This document shows, in pieces, positions 39,888 to 52,616 of a DNA stretch of 64,000 nt; position 1 is the stretch's first letter; each line of letters begins with the position of its first letter. Both the position numbers and the translations under genes were made by a program. The notes under the pieces are model-generated. The model was not told where the DNA came from. It saw only the letters and a program-made list of their open reading frames with translations, and made no database searches. The stretch spans positions 1 through 64,000 of the forward strand of contig MKWN01000033.1 in the NCBI GenBank assembly GCA_001899775.1, in the 5' to 3' direction. This DNA comes from Thiobacillus sp. 65-29. Lineage in GTDB: Bacteria; Pseudomonadota; Gammaproteobacteria; Burkholderiales; Thiobacillaceae.

Positions 39888-41087
39888 ATGCAGGACATTC
39901 ATCCGCTGATCCAGCACACGCCTGCGGACTCCGGCAACATCAGCGTGCCGGCGCTCAAGGTACTGTCGGAAATCACCACCAGTCTGTCCACCGACGCCAA
40001 CGTCGAACAGTTGCTGGGGCGCTTCCTGTCGACCATGGTGCGCCTTGCCGGCGCGCAGGCCGGTGCGGTGCGCATCATCACCGACGACCGCTCGCATCTG
40101 CGGCTCATCGGCTCGGTCGGCCTGCCACCCGAACTCGTCGAACACGAGGCCATCGTCAGCGTCGATTGCGGCGTGTGCGGCAAGGCCGCGCGCGAAGTCA
40201 CGGTGAGCAGCTGGAACAACGTCGCCTTCTGCCACCGCCAGGCCAACGACCCGTATTTCACCGGCACTTGCAACAGTGTGGTCGCCGTGCCGCTGATGCA
40301 CCGGAACCAGGTCATGGGGGTCTACAACCTCTTCATGGAGGCTGGCAAGGAGGTGCCGGAGGACGTGCGCCTCCTGTTCCGCTCGATCAGCGAACACCTC
40401 GGCATCGCGCTCGAGAACGCGCGGCTCACGCGCGAGAACATGCGCATCTCGCTGATGAACGAGCGCCAGATGCTGGCCAACCAGATCCACGACTCGCTCG
40501 CGCAGACGCTCGCCTACGCCAAGATGCGGCTCACCGTGTTGAGCGACGCCATGCGCCGCGAGGACTATCCCAAGGCCAACCGTTACCTCGGCGACGTCGA
40601 GGAAGCCGTCGACCTTGCCTACGCCGACCTGCGCAACCTCATCACGCAGTACCGCGACCGCATCAACCCGCGCGGGCTGGTCCCCGCGATCCAGGAACTC
40701 GCCAAGAGCTTCCGCAAGAAGGCCAACGCCGATGTCGATTTCCTCAACCTGGTGCAGGAGGTCACGCTCACCCCCGACGAGGAAATCCAGGTCTTCCACA
40801 TCATCCAGGAATCGCTCTACAACATCGCCAAGCACGCGCGCGCGCGCCACGTCGTCGTCACCCTCGACCTCGAGGACGGCCAGTACATCATCAATGTCGC
40901 CGACGACGGCGTCGGTGTGCAGAAAAAACACGACGAATCGTCCACCATGGGCAAGAGCTTCGGCCTCACCATCATGCGCGAGCGCGCGGCGCGGCTGAAC
41001 GGCAAGCTGACCATCGAATCCCGCCCCGCCGGCGGTACCGTCATCCGCCTCGTCTTCCCCAAACGCAAGCCGGAACCCGTCGCATGA
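39888..41087 (+). CDS. GAF-domain NarX/NreB-type sensor histidine kinase
   Basis: 399 residues, no membrane segment, so a cytoplasmic sensor. A GAF domain (about 30-175) carries four cysteines, C94, C97, C115 and C128 (DCGVCGKA, AFCHRQ, GTCNS), a pattern that could bind an Fe-S cluster or zinc or sense redox state. A HisKA_3 domain follows with the phospho-histidine in NQIHDSLAQTLAYAKMRL (H201), then an HATPase with ADDGVGV and SFGLTIMRERA. ATG 39888 is chosen over an upstream TTG. It overlaps the NarL-type regulator gene by 4 bases, so the two form a pair. Confidence 0.9.
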   Translation: MQDIHPLIQHTPADSGNISVPALKVLSEITTSLSTDANVEQLLGRFLSTMVRLAGAQAGAVRIITDDRSHLRLIGSVGLPPELVEHEAIVSVDCGVCGKAAREVTVSSWNNVAFCHRQANDPYFTGTCNSVVAVPLMHRNQVMGVYNLFMEAGKEVPEDVRLLFRSISEHLGIALENARLTRENMRISLMNERQMLANQIHDSLAQTLAYAKMRLTVLSDAMRREDYPKANRYLGDVEEAVDLAYADLRNLITQYRDRINPRGLVPAIQELAKSFRKKANADVDFLNLVQEVTLTPDEEIQVFHIIQESLYNIAKHARARHVVVTLDLEDGQYIINVADDGVGVQKKHDESSTMGKSFGLTIMRERAARLNGKLTIESRPAGGTVIRLVFPKRKPEPVA

Positions 41088-41749
41088 GCCTGACCCGCAT
41101 CATCCTCGTCGACGACCATACCCTGTTTCGCAAGGGTCTGGCCGAACTACTCGAACAAAGCGGCAGCATCGAGGTCACCGCCTTCACCGGCAAGGCCGAC
41201 GAAGTTTCCATGCTGCTGCGCGCGCATCGTCCCGACGTGCTGATCCTCGACCTCAACATGCCCGACACCGACGGCATCACGCTCATGCAGCAGCTGCGCG
41301 CCGACGGCTTCACCCTGCCCGTCCTCATCCTCACCCTGTCCGAAGCCGAGGACGACCTCGCCCGCGCCCTGCGCGCCGGCGCCAACGGCTACCTGCTAAA
41401 GAGCATGGAACCCGACGAAGTCGTCGACGCCATCCAGCGTGCCCAGCGCGGTGAAACCGTCGTCGCCCCCGCCATGACCGCCAAGCTCGTCAACCTGTAC
41501 GACAAGAAGGACCAGGACACGAGTTCCCTGCTCGACGCGCTCACCCCGCGTGAACGCGAAATCCTCTCCCATCTCTCGCGAGGCGAATCCAACAAGGCCA
41601 TCGCCCGCACCCTCGACATCAGCCACGACACCGTCAAGCTGCACGTCCGCCACATCCTCGCCAAGCTCAATCTGTCGTCGCGCGTGGAAGCGGCGGTGTT
41701 CGCGGTGGAGCACAAGGTCGCGCCGGGGGGACGCGGCGACGGGCGGTAG
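41084..41749 (+). CDS. NarL/FixJ-family response regulator
   Basis: 221 residues. The receiver domain (about 5-120) has DDHTLFRKGL, phospho-acceptor aspartate in LILDLNMPDTDG, and lysine in GYLLKSMEPDE. The LuxR-type helix-turn-helix (about 150-212) reads LTPREREILSHLSRGESNKA and ISHDTVKLHVRHILAKLNL, very close to NarL/NarP. It is coupled to the GAF kinase by an ATGA overlap. Targets are unknown; respiratory or sulfur genes are plausible. Confidence 0.92.
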   Translation: MSLTRIILVDDHTLFRKGLAELLEQSGSIEVTAFTGKADEVSMLLRAHRPDVLILDLNMPDTDGITLMQQLRADGFTLPVLILTLSEAEDDLARALRAGANGYLLKSMEPDEVVDAIQRAQRGETVVAPAMTAKLVNLYDKKDQDTSSLLDALTPREREILSHLSRGESNKAIARTLDISHDTVKLHVRHILAKLNLSSRVEAAVFAVEHKVAPGGRGDGR

Positions 41750-41911
41750 GACGTCAGCCCCCGGCGCATGAATCGGGGAAAAGCGCACTCGACTGCAAAA
41801 CGCCACACACTGCAAGCCATGCTGCCGTCAAGCACTGCACAGACCGACTGCGCGGGTCATGGCCGAAGCTGGCCGTCTGCGTCCAACCACTGATCCGCCC
41901 ATACGGCGTCG

Positions 41912-42925
41912 CTACGACCACACGCCGGGCCGCGGCGTGAAGCTGTCGAGCACGCGCAGATAGCTCGCGCGCGCGACGAGGCTGGGGTCGGGTAGATGCT
42001 GCTGGCTCATGCTGCCTTTCAACTGGGCGATGGACTCGTATTCCTTTTCCTCCATCCAGTTCTGCATGAAGGCGAGGATTTCGGTGAGTTTCTCGGGGCC
42101 GTGCTGCAACAGGCAGGACGCGAGATGGACGACGTCGGCGCCGGCGAGAAGCAGCTTCAATGCTTCGCTCTCGCTGTGCACACCGCCGGTGGCGGCGAGC
42201 GTCAGGCGCGTGCGGCCGTGCAGGATGGCCATCCAGCGGATGCGCAGCAAGGCCTCGTCGGGGCGCGACAGGCGCAGCGCGTCGACCATGCGCAGGCAGT
42301 CGAGGTCGATGTCGGGCTGGTAGAAACGGTTGAACAGCGCCACACCCTGTGCGCCGGCCTCCTCGATCTGCCGGACGAAATCCGGCAGCGAGGAGAAGTA
42401 GGGCGACAGCTTCATGACGATGGGCAGGCTCACCACGCGGCGCAATTCGGTGAGGAGTTCCAGATAGCGCGCCTCGACCGCGGCGCCGGAGATACCGGCG
42501 TCGGCGGCGACGTGATAGACGTTGAGTTCGAGCGCGTCCGCGCCGCCGCGTTCGAGTTCGCGGCCCAGTTCCACCCAGCCCGACGGCGTGACGCCATTCA
42601 GACTCGCGACGACGGGAATTTCGAGGCGCTGCTTGAGACGGTCTAGCTGGGTGAGGTAACGCTCCAGCCCGCCACTCATCTCCACGTCACGCGGCAGGAA
42701 ACCATCCGCCTCGCCAAAACCGAGCTCGGGATTGATGACGAAACGGTCGAGCATCGCGTCCTCGGCGCGCAGTTCCTCCTCGAACAGCGAATACATCACC
42801 ACCGCGGCCGCTCCCGCGTCCTCCAGGCGCAGCGCGCTGTCGAGATCGCGCGTGAGCGGCGAGGCCGAGGGCACCAGCGGATTTTTCAGCCTGAGGCCGA
42901 GGTAGTCGGTGGAGAGGTCGATCAT
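41912..42925 (-). CDS. Dihydroorotate dehydrogenase-like protein linked to nifJ
   Basis: 337 residues, FMN-binding TIM barrel resembling class 1 dihydroorotate dehydrogenases: GLRLKNPLVPSASPLTRD at the start, VVASLNGVTPSGW, LELNVYHV and IVMKLSPYF, with a late ATGGVHSESEALKLLLAGAD phosphate loop. A family of such proteins is habitually encoded beside pyruvate:ferredoxin oxidoreductase, and here the gap to nifJ is one base. Its substrate is not established; it should not be annotated as the pyrimidine enzyme. No terminator was recognised in the 162-base gap to the convergent NarL-type gene. Confidence 0.88.
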   Translation of the reverse strand: MIDLSTDYLGLRLKNPLVPSASPLTRDLDSALRLEDAGAAAVVMYSLFEEELRAEDAMLDRFVINPELGFGEADGFLPRDVEMSGGLERYLTQLDRLKQRLEIPVVASLNGVTPSGWVELGRELERGGADALELNVYHVAADAGISGAAVEARYLELLTELRRVVSLPIVMKLSPYFSSLPDFVRQIEEAGAQGVALFNRFYQPDIDLDCLRMVDALRLSRPDEALLRIRWMAILHGRTRLTLAATGGVHSESEALKLLLAGADVVHLASCLLQHGPEKLTEILAFMQNWMEEKEYESIAQLKGSMSQQHLPDPSLVARASYLRVLDSFTPRPGVWS

Positions 42926-42926
42926 G

Positions 42927-46508
<3,582 letters not shown>

Positions 46509-46571
46509 AACGAATTTCCGGGAAGGCGATGTTGTCATTCTAGCCCGCCCGGCGCGGGACGTCGTCCGGGC

Positions 46572-47378
46572 TCAGGGCGTCGTGCAGTGGCGCGCCAACT
46601 CGCCGAACCAGCGCGTCTGGGCAACGTCGCGCCGCATCAGCCGCGACGGCAGTCGGCGCAGATGGCGCAGCCAGGCGGTGCGCCGCAGTGCGCGCAGTAC
46701 GCCGGCACGCACCGCGGGGCGCTCGTTTGCCAGCGCCGCGTCGAGCGCGGCGCACAGTTGCGGCAGGCACTCGGCGAAGTACACCGCGGTGGAAAACAGA
46801 TACGGCAGCCAGTCACGCACCTGCGCGTCGGCAAGCGCCATGACGGCGAGCGCGTCGTCCTCGAAGTCGATGGCGCCCAGGCCGGTGTCGGGCGCCCAGA
46901 CGAAATTGCGCGAGAAGGCCTGGCTGAGGTACTGGCTGGCGCGGTGCGCCTGCAGGATGTAATCGGCGCCGCGCTGCCAGAGTGCCAGGCGTTCCGCGGG
47001 CGCGGCGTGACGGATCTGCTGCTCCAGCGTGACGCAGCCCAGATCGGACAGCAGCAGCCAGTCCGCGCCGACCTCGAACAGTTCGGGGACACGCAGCCCT
47101 GCGGCCCCCAGCGCGCGGATGCGCGCGGCCTCGATGCGCAGGCCGTGGCCACCGCCGTGCGGACGTACCGGCTGCATGGCGGGTTGGCCGAGGAGTCGTG
47201 CCATGCCGGCGAGAAGCTGGTAGCGCCAGGCCGGCGGTTGCGGCAGGGTGAGCTTGAGCCAGGCCGGACGGCCTTGCCAAAGCACCGGCGCGATGTGCCC
47301 GCCGGCTGCGCGCAGGCGCGCCACTTCGTTGGTGACGGCCGCGCGGTCCTCCAGGTGCGGCGGGGTCGCCACCGTCAA
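46572..47378 (-). CDS. Kinase-like protein between cysG and nifJ
   Basis: 268 residues, cytoplasmic. Features recall a small-molecule or lipopolysaccharide-type kinase fold: a lysine in RPAWLKLTLP, then VPELFEVGADWLLLSDLG, and a late SRNFVWAPDTGLGAIDFEDD where the catalytic loop and the DFG-like aspartate would lie. Substrate unknown. The TTG at 47378 forms a TTGA overlap with cysG; a GTG two codons later is possible. By position it could correspond to the downstream genes, such as dsrS, found after dsrR in other sulfur oxidisers, but I see no sequence proof. Confidence 0.6.
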   Translation of the reverse strand: MTVATPPHLEDRAAVTNEVARLRAAGGHIAPVLWQGRPAWLKLTLPQPPAWRYQLLAGMARLLGQPAMQPVRPHGGGHGLRIEAARIRALGAAGLRVPELFEVGADWLLLSDLGCVTLEQQIRHAAPAERLALWQRGADYILQAHRASQYLSQAFSRNFVWAPDTGLGAIDFEDDALAVMALADAQVRDWLPYLFSTAVYFAECLPQLCAALDAALANERPAVRAGVLRALRRTAWLRHLRRLPSRLMRRDVAQTRWFGELARHCTTP

Positions 47379-48814
47379 CTCAGGTGGCCGGGCGCTTCCA
47401 GTGGCGTGGCCGAGGTCTGCCCGGCGTCCGGCTGTGGCTGGTACCAGTTGAGTTTCTCGCGCAGCCTGACGACCTGGCCGACGATGATGAGTGTCGGCGC
47501 CTTCAGCCGGGCCGCTTCGGCCAGCGCCGGCAAGCTGCCCAGATCACCGGTGACGACGCGCTGGGTCGGCTGCGTGCCGTGCTGCACGATCGCGGCCGGC
47601 GTGTCGGGCGGCAGACCATGCTTGATGAGCGATTCGCACAGCAGCGGCAGGCCCTTCAGTCCCATGTAGATGACGATGGTCTGATCGCGCCGCGCGATGC
47701 CCTCCCAGTTGAGGTTGAAGGTGTTTTCCTTCAGGTGGCCGGTAACGAAGGCGACCGACTGCGCGTAGTCCCGATGCGTGAGCGGAATCCCCGCGTAGGA
47801 CGCCACGCCCGCGGCGGCGGTAATGCCGGGCACCACCTGGAAGGGCACGCCGTGCTCGACCAGGGTCTCGATCTCCTCGCCACCGCGGCCGAAGATGAAC
47901 GGGTCGCCGCCCTTCAGGCGCAGCGTGCGCTTGCCTTCCTTCGCCAGGCGCACCAGCATCAGGTTGATTTCTTCCTGCGGCACCGCATGGTCGTCGCGCT
48001 CCTTGCCGACGTAGATGCGCTCGGCGTCGCGCCGGCACATGTCGAGGATGGGCTGCGACACCAGCCTGTCGTAGACGATGACGTCGGCCTGCTGCATCAG
48101 GCGCAGCGCGCGGAAAGTGAGCAGGTCCGGGTTGCCCGGTCCGGCACCGACCAGATAGACCTCGCCGCGGCTGATGTCGCATTCGGCGCCGTCGGCGATC
48201 ATGTCGACGAGCTGGCGCTCGGCGTCGGCATCGCGACCGGCGAACACCATTTCCGCGATCGGTGACGTGAACACCTTCTCCCAGAACGCGCGACGCTGCG
48301 CCGGCTTGATCGCCGCGCGCACGCGCTCGCGGTAGCGCGACGCCAGTTCGCCGAGGCGCCCATAGGCGGCGGGAATCAGCGTTTCGAGACGCGCACGCAG
48401 CAGGCGCGCGAGCACTGGCGATTCGCCGCCGCTGGACACCGCCACCATGATCGGCGAGCGGTCGATGATCGACGGCAGGATGAAGCTGCACAGCGCTGGC
48501 GTGTCGGCGACGTTCACCGGGATATGACGCGAACGGGCGGCGTCCGCCACCCGCGCCGCAACCGCCGCGTCCTCCTCCACGACGATGACAGCATCCTTGC
48601 CATCGAGCAGGTCGTCGCGGAAGACATCGGCGACGACCTGCACGCGTTCTGCGCCCGGCAGGCGCGCGAAACTCTCGTGTAGCGCGGAGGCGGCCACGTC
48701 GACACTTGCGCCGGCGCGCAGCAGCAGCTCGCTCTTGCGGGCGGCAATCTCGGAGCCGCCGACGACCAATGCGACGCGACCGCGCAGGTCGAGGAAGATG
48801 GGCAGATAATTCAT
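47375..48814 (-). CDS. cysG: Siroheme synthase CysG
   Basis: 479 residues, trifunctional. The N-terminal part (about 1-150; MNYLPIFLDLRGRVALVVGG) is the precorrin-2 dehydrogenase/ferrochelatase. A dimerisation segment follows, and the C-terminal part (about 220-465) is uroporphyrinogen-III methyltransferase with VYLVGAGPGNPDLLTFRALR, YDRLVS and RLKGGDPFIFGRGGEE. It makes siroheme, the cofactor of DsrAB. ATG 48814 is the family start, two bases beyond the dsrR stop, so it is part of the dsr operon. Confidence 0.95.
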   Translation of the reverse strand: MNYLPIFLDLRGRVALVVGGSEIAARKSELLLRAGASVDVAASALHESFARLPGAERVQVVADVFRDDLLDGKDAVIVVEEDAAVAARVADAARSRHIPVNVADTPALCSFILPSIIDRSPIMVAVSSGGESPVLARLLRARLETLIPAAYGRLGELASRYRERVRAAIKPAQRRAFWEKVFTSPIAEMVFAGRDADAERQLVDMIADGAECDISRGEVYLVGAGPGNPDLLTFRALRLMQQADVIVYDRLVSQPILDMCRRDAERIYVGKERDDHAVPQEEINLMLVRLAKEGKRTLRLKGGDPFIFGRGGEEIETLVEHGVPFQVVPGITAAAGVASYAGIPLTHRDYAQSVAFVTGHLKENTFNLNWEGIARRDQTIVIYMGLKGLPLLCESLIKHGLPPDTPAAIVQHGTQPTQRVVTGDLGSLPALAEAARLKAPTLIIVGQVVRLREKLNWYQPQPDAGQTSATPLEAPGHLS

Positions 48815-48816
48815 GG

Positions 48817-49146
48817 TCACTCTGCGGCGGTGGAGTCCGCTTCGGGTTCCTCCGGTTCCGCCGAATACGGCGGGATGAAGATGTAACGCATGTCGCCGGG
48901 ACTCATCTCGACGAAGTCGATCGTGACCCCCTGCAGGAAGGGCGTGCTCGGCATGGAAATCAGCAGCTGGATACCATTGACGATGAGTTGCTCATCGGCC
49001 TCGCGCTCCTGGTCGAAGCCCATGCCGAAATTGACGTCGCCGTCCTCATCCTGGTAGGCGGCGATGCGCAGCACCATCCCCTGCACATCCGGCTGTTGGG
49101 CGGCGGCGCGAATCTGTTCGGCGGCCGCATCGGTGATCTTGATCAT
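48817..49146 (-). CDS. dsrR: DsrR, A-type-scaffold-like protein without cysteines
   Basis: 109 residues with the IscA/ErpA fold (MIKITDAAAEQIRAAA, GMVLRIAAYQDEDGDVNFGM, MPSTPFLQGVTIDFVE) but none of the three cluster-binding cysteines. That is the known character of DsrR in phototrophic sulfur bacteria, where it affects expression of the dsr operon after transcription. The acidic C-terminal tail is unconserved. It overlaps dsrN by 4 bases. Confidence 0.92.
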   Translation of the reverse strand: MIKITDAAAEQIRAAAQQPDVQGMVLRIAAYQDEDGDVNFGMGFDQEREADEQLIVNGIQLLISMPSTPFLQGVTIDFVEMSPGDMRYIFIPPYSAEPEEPEADSTAAE

Positions 49147-50582
49147 GTGAGTCCTTGAGTGTGGGCGCGCGCACGGGCCTTGTGCACGCGCACCTGGTTC
49201 AGAAACGGTGCGATCCAGCCTCGCTCGCCCGCGCCGCGCCGGTGTGCATATCCGGCCAGCAGATTATGCCGCTGATAGCCATCGTGCACGCCATCGATGC
49301 CGTGACCGCGGGTGACCCTGTAGGCGAAGATGGAGTCGGGTGGCAGGTTTTCCAAGCTCGAATAGTGAAATTCGTGCGCGGGGATGCTGTGTGACTCCCG
49401 CCAGCGGTCATCGCCCGTCGGCTCCAACTGCGCGTAGCCCCGCCCCACCGGGCGATCGTGCATCACCGTATCGCCCGGAACCGCGCCGACCATCTGCCGC
49501 GTCTGCCCCTGCCACGCCAGGCTGCGCGACAGGTACATGAGGCCGCCGCATTCGGCGTAGGCGGGAAGCCCGGCGTCGATGGCGCCATGGATGCTCGCGC
49601 GCAGCGCGGCATTGGCCTCCAGTTCGGCCATGAACACCTCGGGAAACCCGCCACCGATGATGAGGCCATCGACACCCGGCGGCAGCGCCGGCGCGGCGAG
49701 GGTGTCGAACGGCACCAGTTCGGCGCCGGCGGCGCGCAAGGCGTCGAGATCTTCGCTGTAATAAAAACCGAACGCCGCGTCGCGTGCGATGGCCACGCGC
49801 ACCGGGGCGCCCGGTGGTGCCGCCGCAACCGGCGCCGCGACAGGACGCGCTAACGCGGCATCGGCGATTGCAAGCAGCGCATCGAGATCGACCTGCGCCT
49901 CGACCCGTTCGCCCACGTGGCGGATGCGCGCCCGCGCCGCCTCCTGCTCGTTGGCGGGAACCAGGCCGAGATGGCGCTCGGTGATCTGCATCGCAGAATC
50001 GTGCTGCACCGCGCCGATGACTTCGGCGTCCGTGTAGTGCTCGATCACTGCGCGCAGCTTGGATTCGTGGCGGCTGCCACCGAGATTGTTGAGAATCACC
50101 CCGGCGATGTGGATGTCGCAGTCGAAGGCCTGGTAGCCGAGAATCAGCGGCGCCACGCCACGCGTCATGCCACGCGCGTCGATCACCAGCACCACCGGCA
50201 CGCCGAGCAGCTTGGCGAGCGCCGCATTGCTGTTGCTGCCATCGAGGCTGAGGCCGTCGTACAGGCCCTTGTTGCCCTCGATCAGGCTGACGCGCGCGCC
50301 CCGTGCAGCGTGCGCGAACTGGCGCTCGATCTCGTCGCGCCGCATCAGGTGAAAGTCGAGGTTGTAGCAGGGGCGCTCGGCCGCCATCGCCAGCCATTGG
50401 GGGTCGATGTAATCCGGCCCCTTCTTGAACGGCTGCACCACGTGACCGCGCGCGTGCAGCGCCGCGGCGAGCCCCAGCGTCAGCGTGGTCTTGCCGGACG
50501 ACTTGTGGGCGGCGGAAATGAACACGCGGGGCAAGCTTGCCCCGCGTGGTTCGGCGGAAGTCGACAGGGGAGCCGCGCTCAT
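49143..50582 (-). CDS. dsrN: DsrN, siroheme amidase (CbiA/CobB family)
   Basis: 479 residues, glutamine-dependent amidotransferase related to cobyrinate a,c-diamide synthase. The N-terminal P-loop domain has SAAHKSSGKTTLTLGL and KGPDYIDPQW; the C-terminal class I glutaminase-like domain has the cysteine in YAECGGLMYLS. In sulfur oxidisers DsrN amidates siroheme to siro(haem)amide, the prosthetic group of DsrAB. It is preceded by a GC-rich palindrome after dsrP (50599-50614) and overlaps dsrR. Confidence 0.92.
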   Translation of the reverse strand: MSAAPLSTSAEPRGASLPRVFISAAHKSSGKTTLTLGLAAALHARGHVVQPFKKGPDYIDPQWLAMAAERPCYNLDFHLMRRDEIERQFAHAARGARVSLIEGNKGLYDGLSLDGSNSNAALAKLLGVPVVLVIDARGMTRGVAPLILGYQAFDCDIHIAGVILNNLGGSRHESKLRAVIEHYTDAEVIGAVQHDSAMQITERHLGLVPANEQEAARARIRHVGERVEAQVDLDALLAIADAALARPVAAPVAAAPPGAPVRVAIARDAAFGFYYSEDLDALRAAGAELVPFDTLAAPALPPGVDGLIIGGGFPEVFMAELEANAALRASIHGAIDAGLPAYAECGGLMYLSRSLAWQGQTRQMVGAVPGDTVMHDRPVGRGYAQLEPTGDDRWRESHSIPAHEFHYSSLENLPPDSIFAYRVTRGHGIDGVHDGYQRHNLLAGYAHRRGAGERGWIAPFLNQVRVHKARARAHTQGLT

Positions 50583-50598
50583 GCCAGACGCCTCACCA

Positions 50599-50614
50599 CC
50601 GGGCGGCCGCCCGG
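50599..50614 (-). other. GC palindrome in the dsrP-dsrN gap
   Basis: CCGGGCGGCCGCCCGG is a perfect 16-base palindrome in the 45-base gap between dsrP and dsrN. It can form a stable RNA hairpin and may partly separate expression of the complex genes from dsrN. No T-run follows. Confidence 0.5.
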
Positions 50615-50627
50615 CGGATCCGGGTGA

Positions 50628-51833
50628 TCAGTGCTGATCCAGCTTGGCGACGGTGGCGTCGTCCAGGCTGACGGGCAGCAGGCGCAGAACCTTCACGGCG
50701 AAGGTGGTCATCAGAAGCGCGACGGCCACACCGCCCAGGCCGAGGAACAGTTCGGGCGTGCTGGGCGTGTAGGGATGCACTTCGCCGTCGAAAAAGCTGC
50801 TGCTCGCCTTGAAACCGGGGAACATGTCCAGCGGGTACGCCTGTGCGCCGATGATGGTGACGTACATCTGGGCGATGCCGCCGAGGATGACCAGCGCACA
50901 CGCAATCATGAGCCAAGCGCGCTGGCGGCCCAGCGCGGTGAGCAGGATCACCAGCGGAATCACGCAGCCGATGAGGATCTGGCCGATCCAGAAGAGGCTG
51001 GTGATCGCGCCACCATCGCGCAGGATGAAGGCTTCGACGGCGTGCGCCTTGGTGAAGTACAGGTTGGTCAGGTGGTGCACCGCGACGAAGTAGAGGACCG
51101 CGGCCACGAACACCGCGAGCAGGGTTTTCAGGCGCAGCATCACCGCGTCGCCGAGCGGCCGCCCGGTCCAGGCGTAGGCCGCGGCGAGCACCATGAGATA
51201 GATGGCGAGGCCATAGGCGAACGACATGATGATGAACATCGGCGCGAGCAGACCCGTGCCATACAACTCACGGGAAATCAGGAAGCCGAACAGCGAACCG
51301 GTACCGGTGGTCAGGATCAGGCGCCACAGGAACGCGGCGGTGCCCGCCGTCTTGGTCCAGGACTTCACGCTGCGGTCGAGCATGGTCCACAGGTAGATGC
51401 CGACCAGCGCGAAGAAGCCCGAGTACAGGAACACGTTCCAGGTGAACATCGACTTGAGGTTGAAGTTCGTCATCGCCACGATGAGGCGGTCGGAACGGCC
51501 GAGGTCGAGCACCAGCACCAGCAGGCCACCCGCCAGCAGCGCCAGGGAGAGGATCGCCGAGAGCGGCGCCAGCGGCTTGTACATCGGCTTGTTGAACACC
51601 GAGGCGATCGACGCGACGTTCAGCGCGCCGGAGGCCGCGACGATGAGGAACACCGCAAACACGTGCGGCAGGCCCCACACGATCTGGTTGTCCATGCCGG
51701 TTATCACGTGGCCGTGGTGGTGCATGGTGTTCCAGGCGAGGGCGCCGAACAGGACGAAGAGGCCGAGCGCCCCGAACAGCAGCCAGTATTTCAGGCTGCT
51801 GCCTTCAACTTCGCGGAAGGTGATGCTTGCCAT
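50628..51833 (-). CDS. dsrP: DsrP, NrfD-family membrane subunit
   Basis: 401 residues with about ten membrane helices, the NrfD/PsrC quinone-interacting fold. Recognisable segments include GLPHVFAVFLIVAASGALNV and FTWNVFLYSGFF. In the DsrMKJOP complex it exchanges electrons between membrane quinone and the periplasmic DsrO/DsrJ side. It follows dsrO by 6 bases. Confidence 0.94.
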   Translation of the reverse strand: MASITFREVEGSSLKYWLLFGALGLFVLFGALAWNTMHHHGHVITGMDNQIVWGLPHVFAVFLIVAASGALNVASIASVFNKPMYKPLAPLSAILSLALLAGGLLVLVLDLGRSDRLIVAMTNFNLKSMFTWNVFLYSGFFALVGIYLWTMLDRSVKSWTKTAGTAAFLWRLILTTGTGSLFGFLISRELYGTGLLAPMFIIMSFAYGLAIYLMVLAAAYAWTGRPLGDAVMLRLKTLLAVFVAAVLYFVAVHHLTNLYFTKAHAVEAFILRDGGAITSLFWIGQILIGCVIPLVILLTALGRQRAWLMIACALVILGGIAQMYVTIIGAQAYPLDMFPGFKASSSFFDGEVHPYTPSTPELFLGLGGVAVALLMTTFAVKVLRLLPVSLDDATVAKLDQH

Positions 51834-51839
51834 GTTGTC

Positions 51840-52616
51840 TTAGATTCCGTGATAGCGGACGCCGAGGTTGAGTTTGAGGTCGGCACGCACCTGCTTGGTG
51901 GGCAGTTCGCGCAGGCGCTTCGAGATCTCACTCTCGGGATCGTTGAGGTCGCCGAACAGGATGGCGTTGTGCCCCGCCGCCGCGCACGCCTCCGCACACG
52001 CGGTGGTGCCGTCGCCGCGGTCGATCTTCTGCACGCAGAAGGTGCAGGCCTCGACGCAGCCCATGCCACGCGGCACATCGGGTTTCTGGGTATCGTTGAG
52101 CGGCTCGTGTACCAGCGAACGCGCCTTGTACGGACACGCCATCATGCAGTAACGGCAGCCGATACAGGTGTGGCGGTTGACCAGGACGATGCCATCGGCG
52201 CGCTTGAACGACGCGCCGGTCGGGCAGACGTCGACACACGGCGGCTCCGCGCAGTGCTGACACAGCATCGGCAGGTTGATCTGCGCCTGGGTCAGCGGAT
52301 CCTCGAGCTGGAGCTTGCGGATCCACTGCGGAGCCTGGCGCGGGTGCTCGCTCTGCGCGACCGGGGTCCAGCCGTTTTCCGTGCTGCACGCGGTCACGCA
52401 GTCGGAGCAGCCGCTGGCGCAGCGCGTGGCGTCGACCAGCATACCCCAGCGCACCGCGCTGCTGGCGGGCTGGTCTTCCGGGCGCGCGTCCGCGACTTCA
52501 TACAGCATGACGCCGGGAACCACCGCCAGGCCGGCGACCGCGGCGGCGGCCCCGACGAAGCGACGGCGCTCCGGCGAGTGCGGTGCCTGTTCGGTCATGG
52601 TATTCAATTCGTTCAT
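51840..52616 (-). CDS. dsrO: DsrO, periplasmic four-cluster ferredoxin
   Basis: 258 residues. A Tat-type signal (SPERRRFVGAAAAVAGLAVV) sends the folded iron-sulfur protein to the periplasm. Four cysteine groups can be seen: CASGCSDCVTAC, CQHCAEPPCVDVCP, CIGCRYCMMACP and CVEACTFCVQK with a later CAEAC, the DmsB/HybA-like pattern for up to four [4Fe-4S] clusters. It is the electron relay between DsrJ and DsrP. ATG 52616 overlaps the dsrJ stop (ATGA). Confidence 0.94.
   Translation of the reverse strand: MNELNTMTEQAPHSPERRRFVGAAAAVAGLAVVPGVMLYEVADARPEDQPASSAVRWGMLVDATRCASGCSDCVTACSTENGWTPVAQSEHPRQAPQWIRKLQLEDPLTQAQINLPMLCQHCAEPPCVDVCPTGASFKRADGIVLVNRHTCIGCRYCMMACPYKARSLVHEPLNDTQKPDVPRGMGCVEACTFCVQKIDRGDGTTACAEACAAAGHNAILFGDLNDPESEISKRLRELPTKQVRADLKLNLGVRYHGI

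Noticed and set aside
41912-42925. Pyrimidine-pathway dihydroorotate dehydrogenase (pyrD)
   Set aside because: The protein belongs to the group of dihydroorotate-dehydrogenase-like proteins found next to nifJ; the one-base spacing to nifJ argues against a pyrimidine role.
48817-49146. Iron-sulfur cluster scaffold IscA/ErpA
   Set aside because: The fold matches, but all cluster-binding cysteines are missing and the position is that of dsrR.
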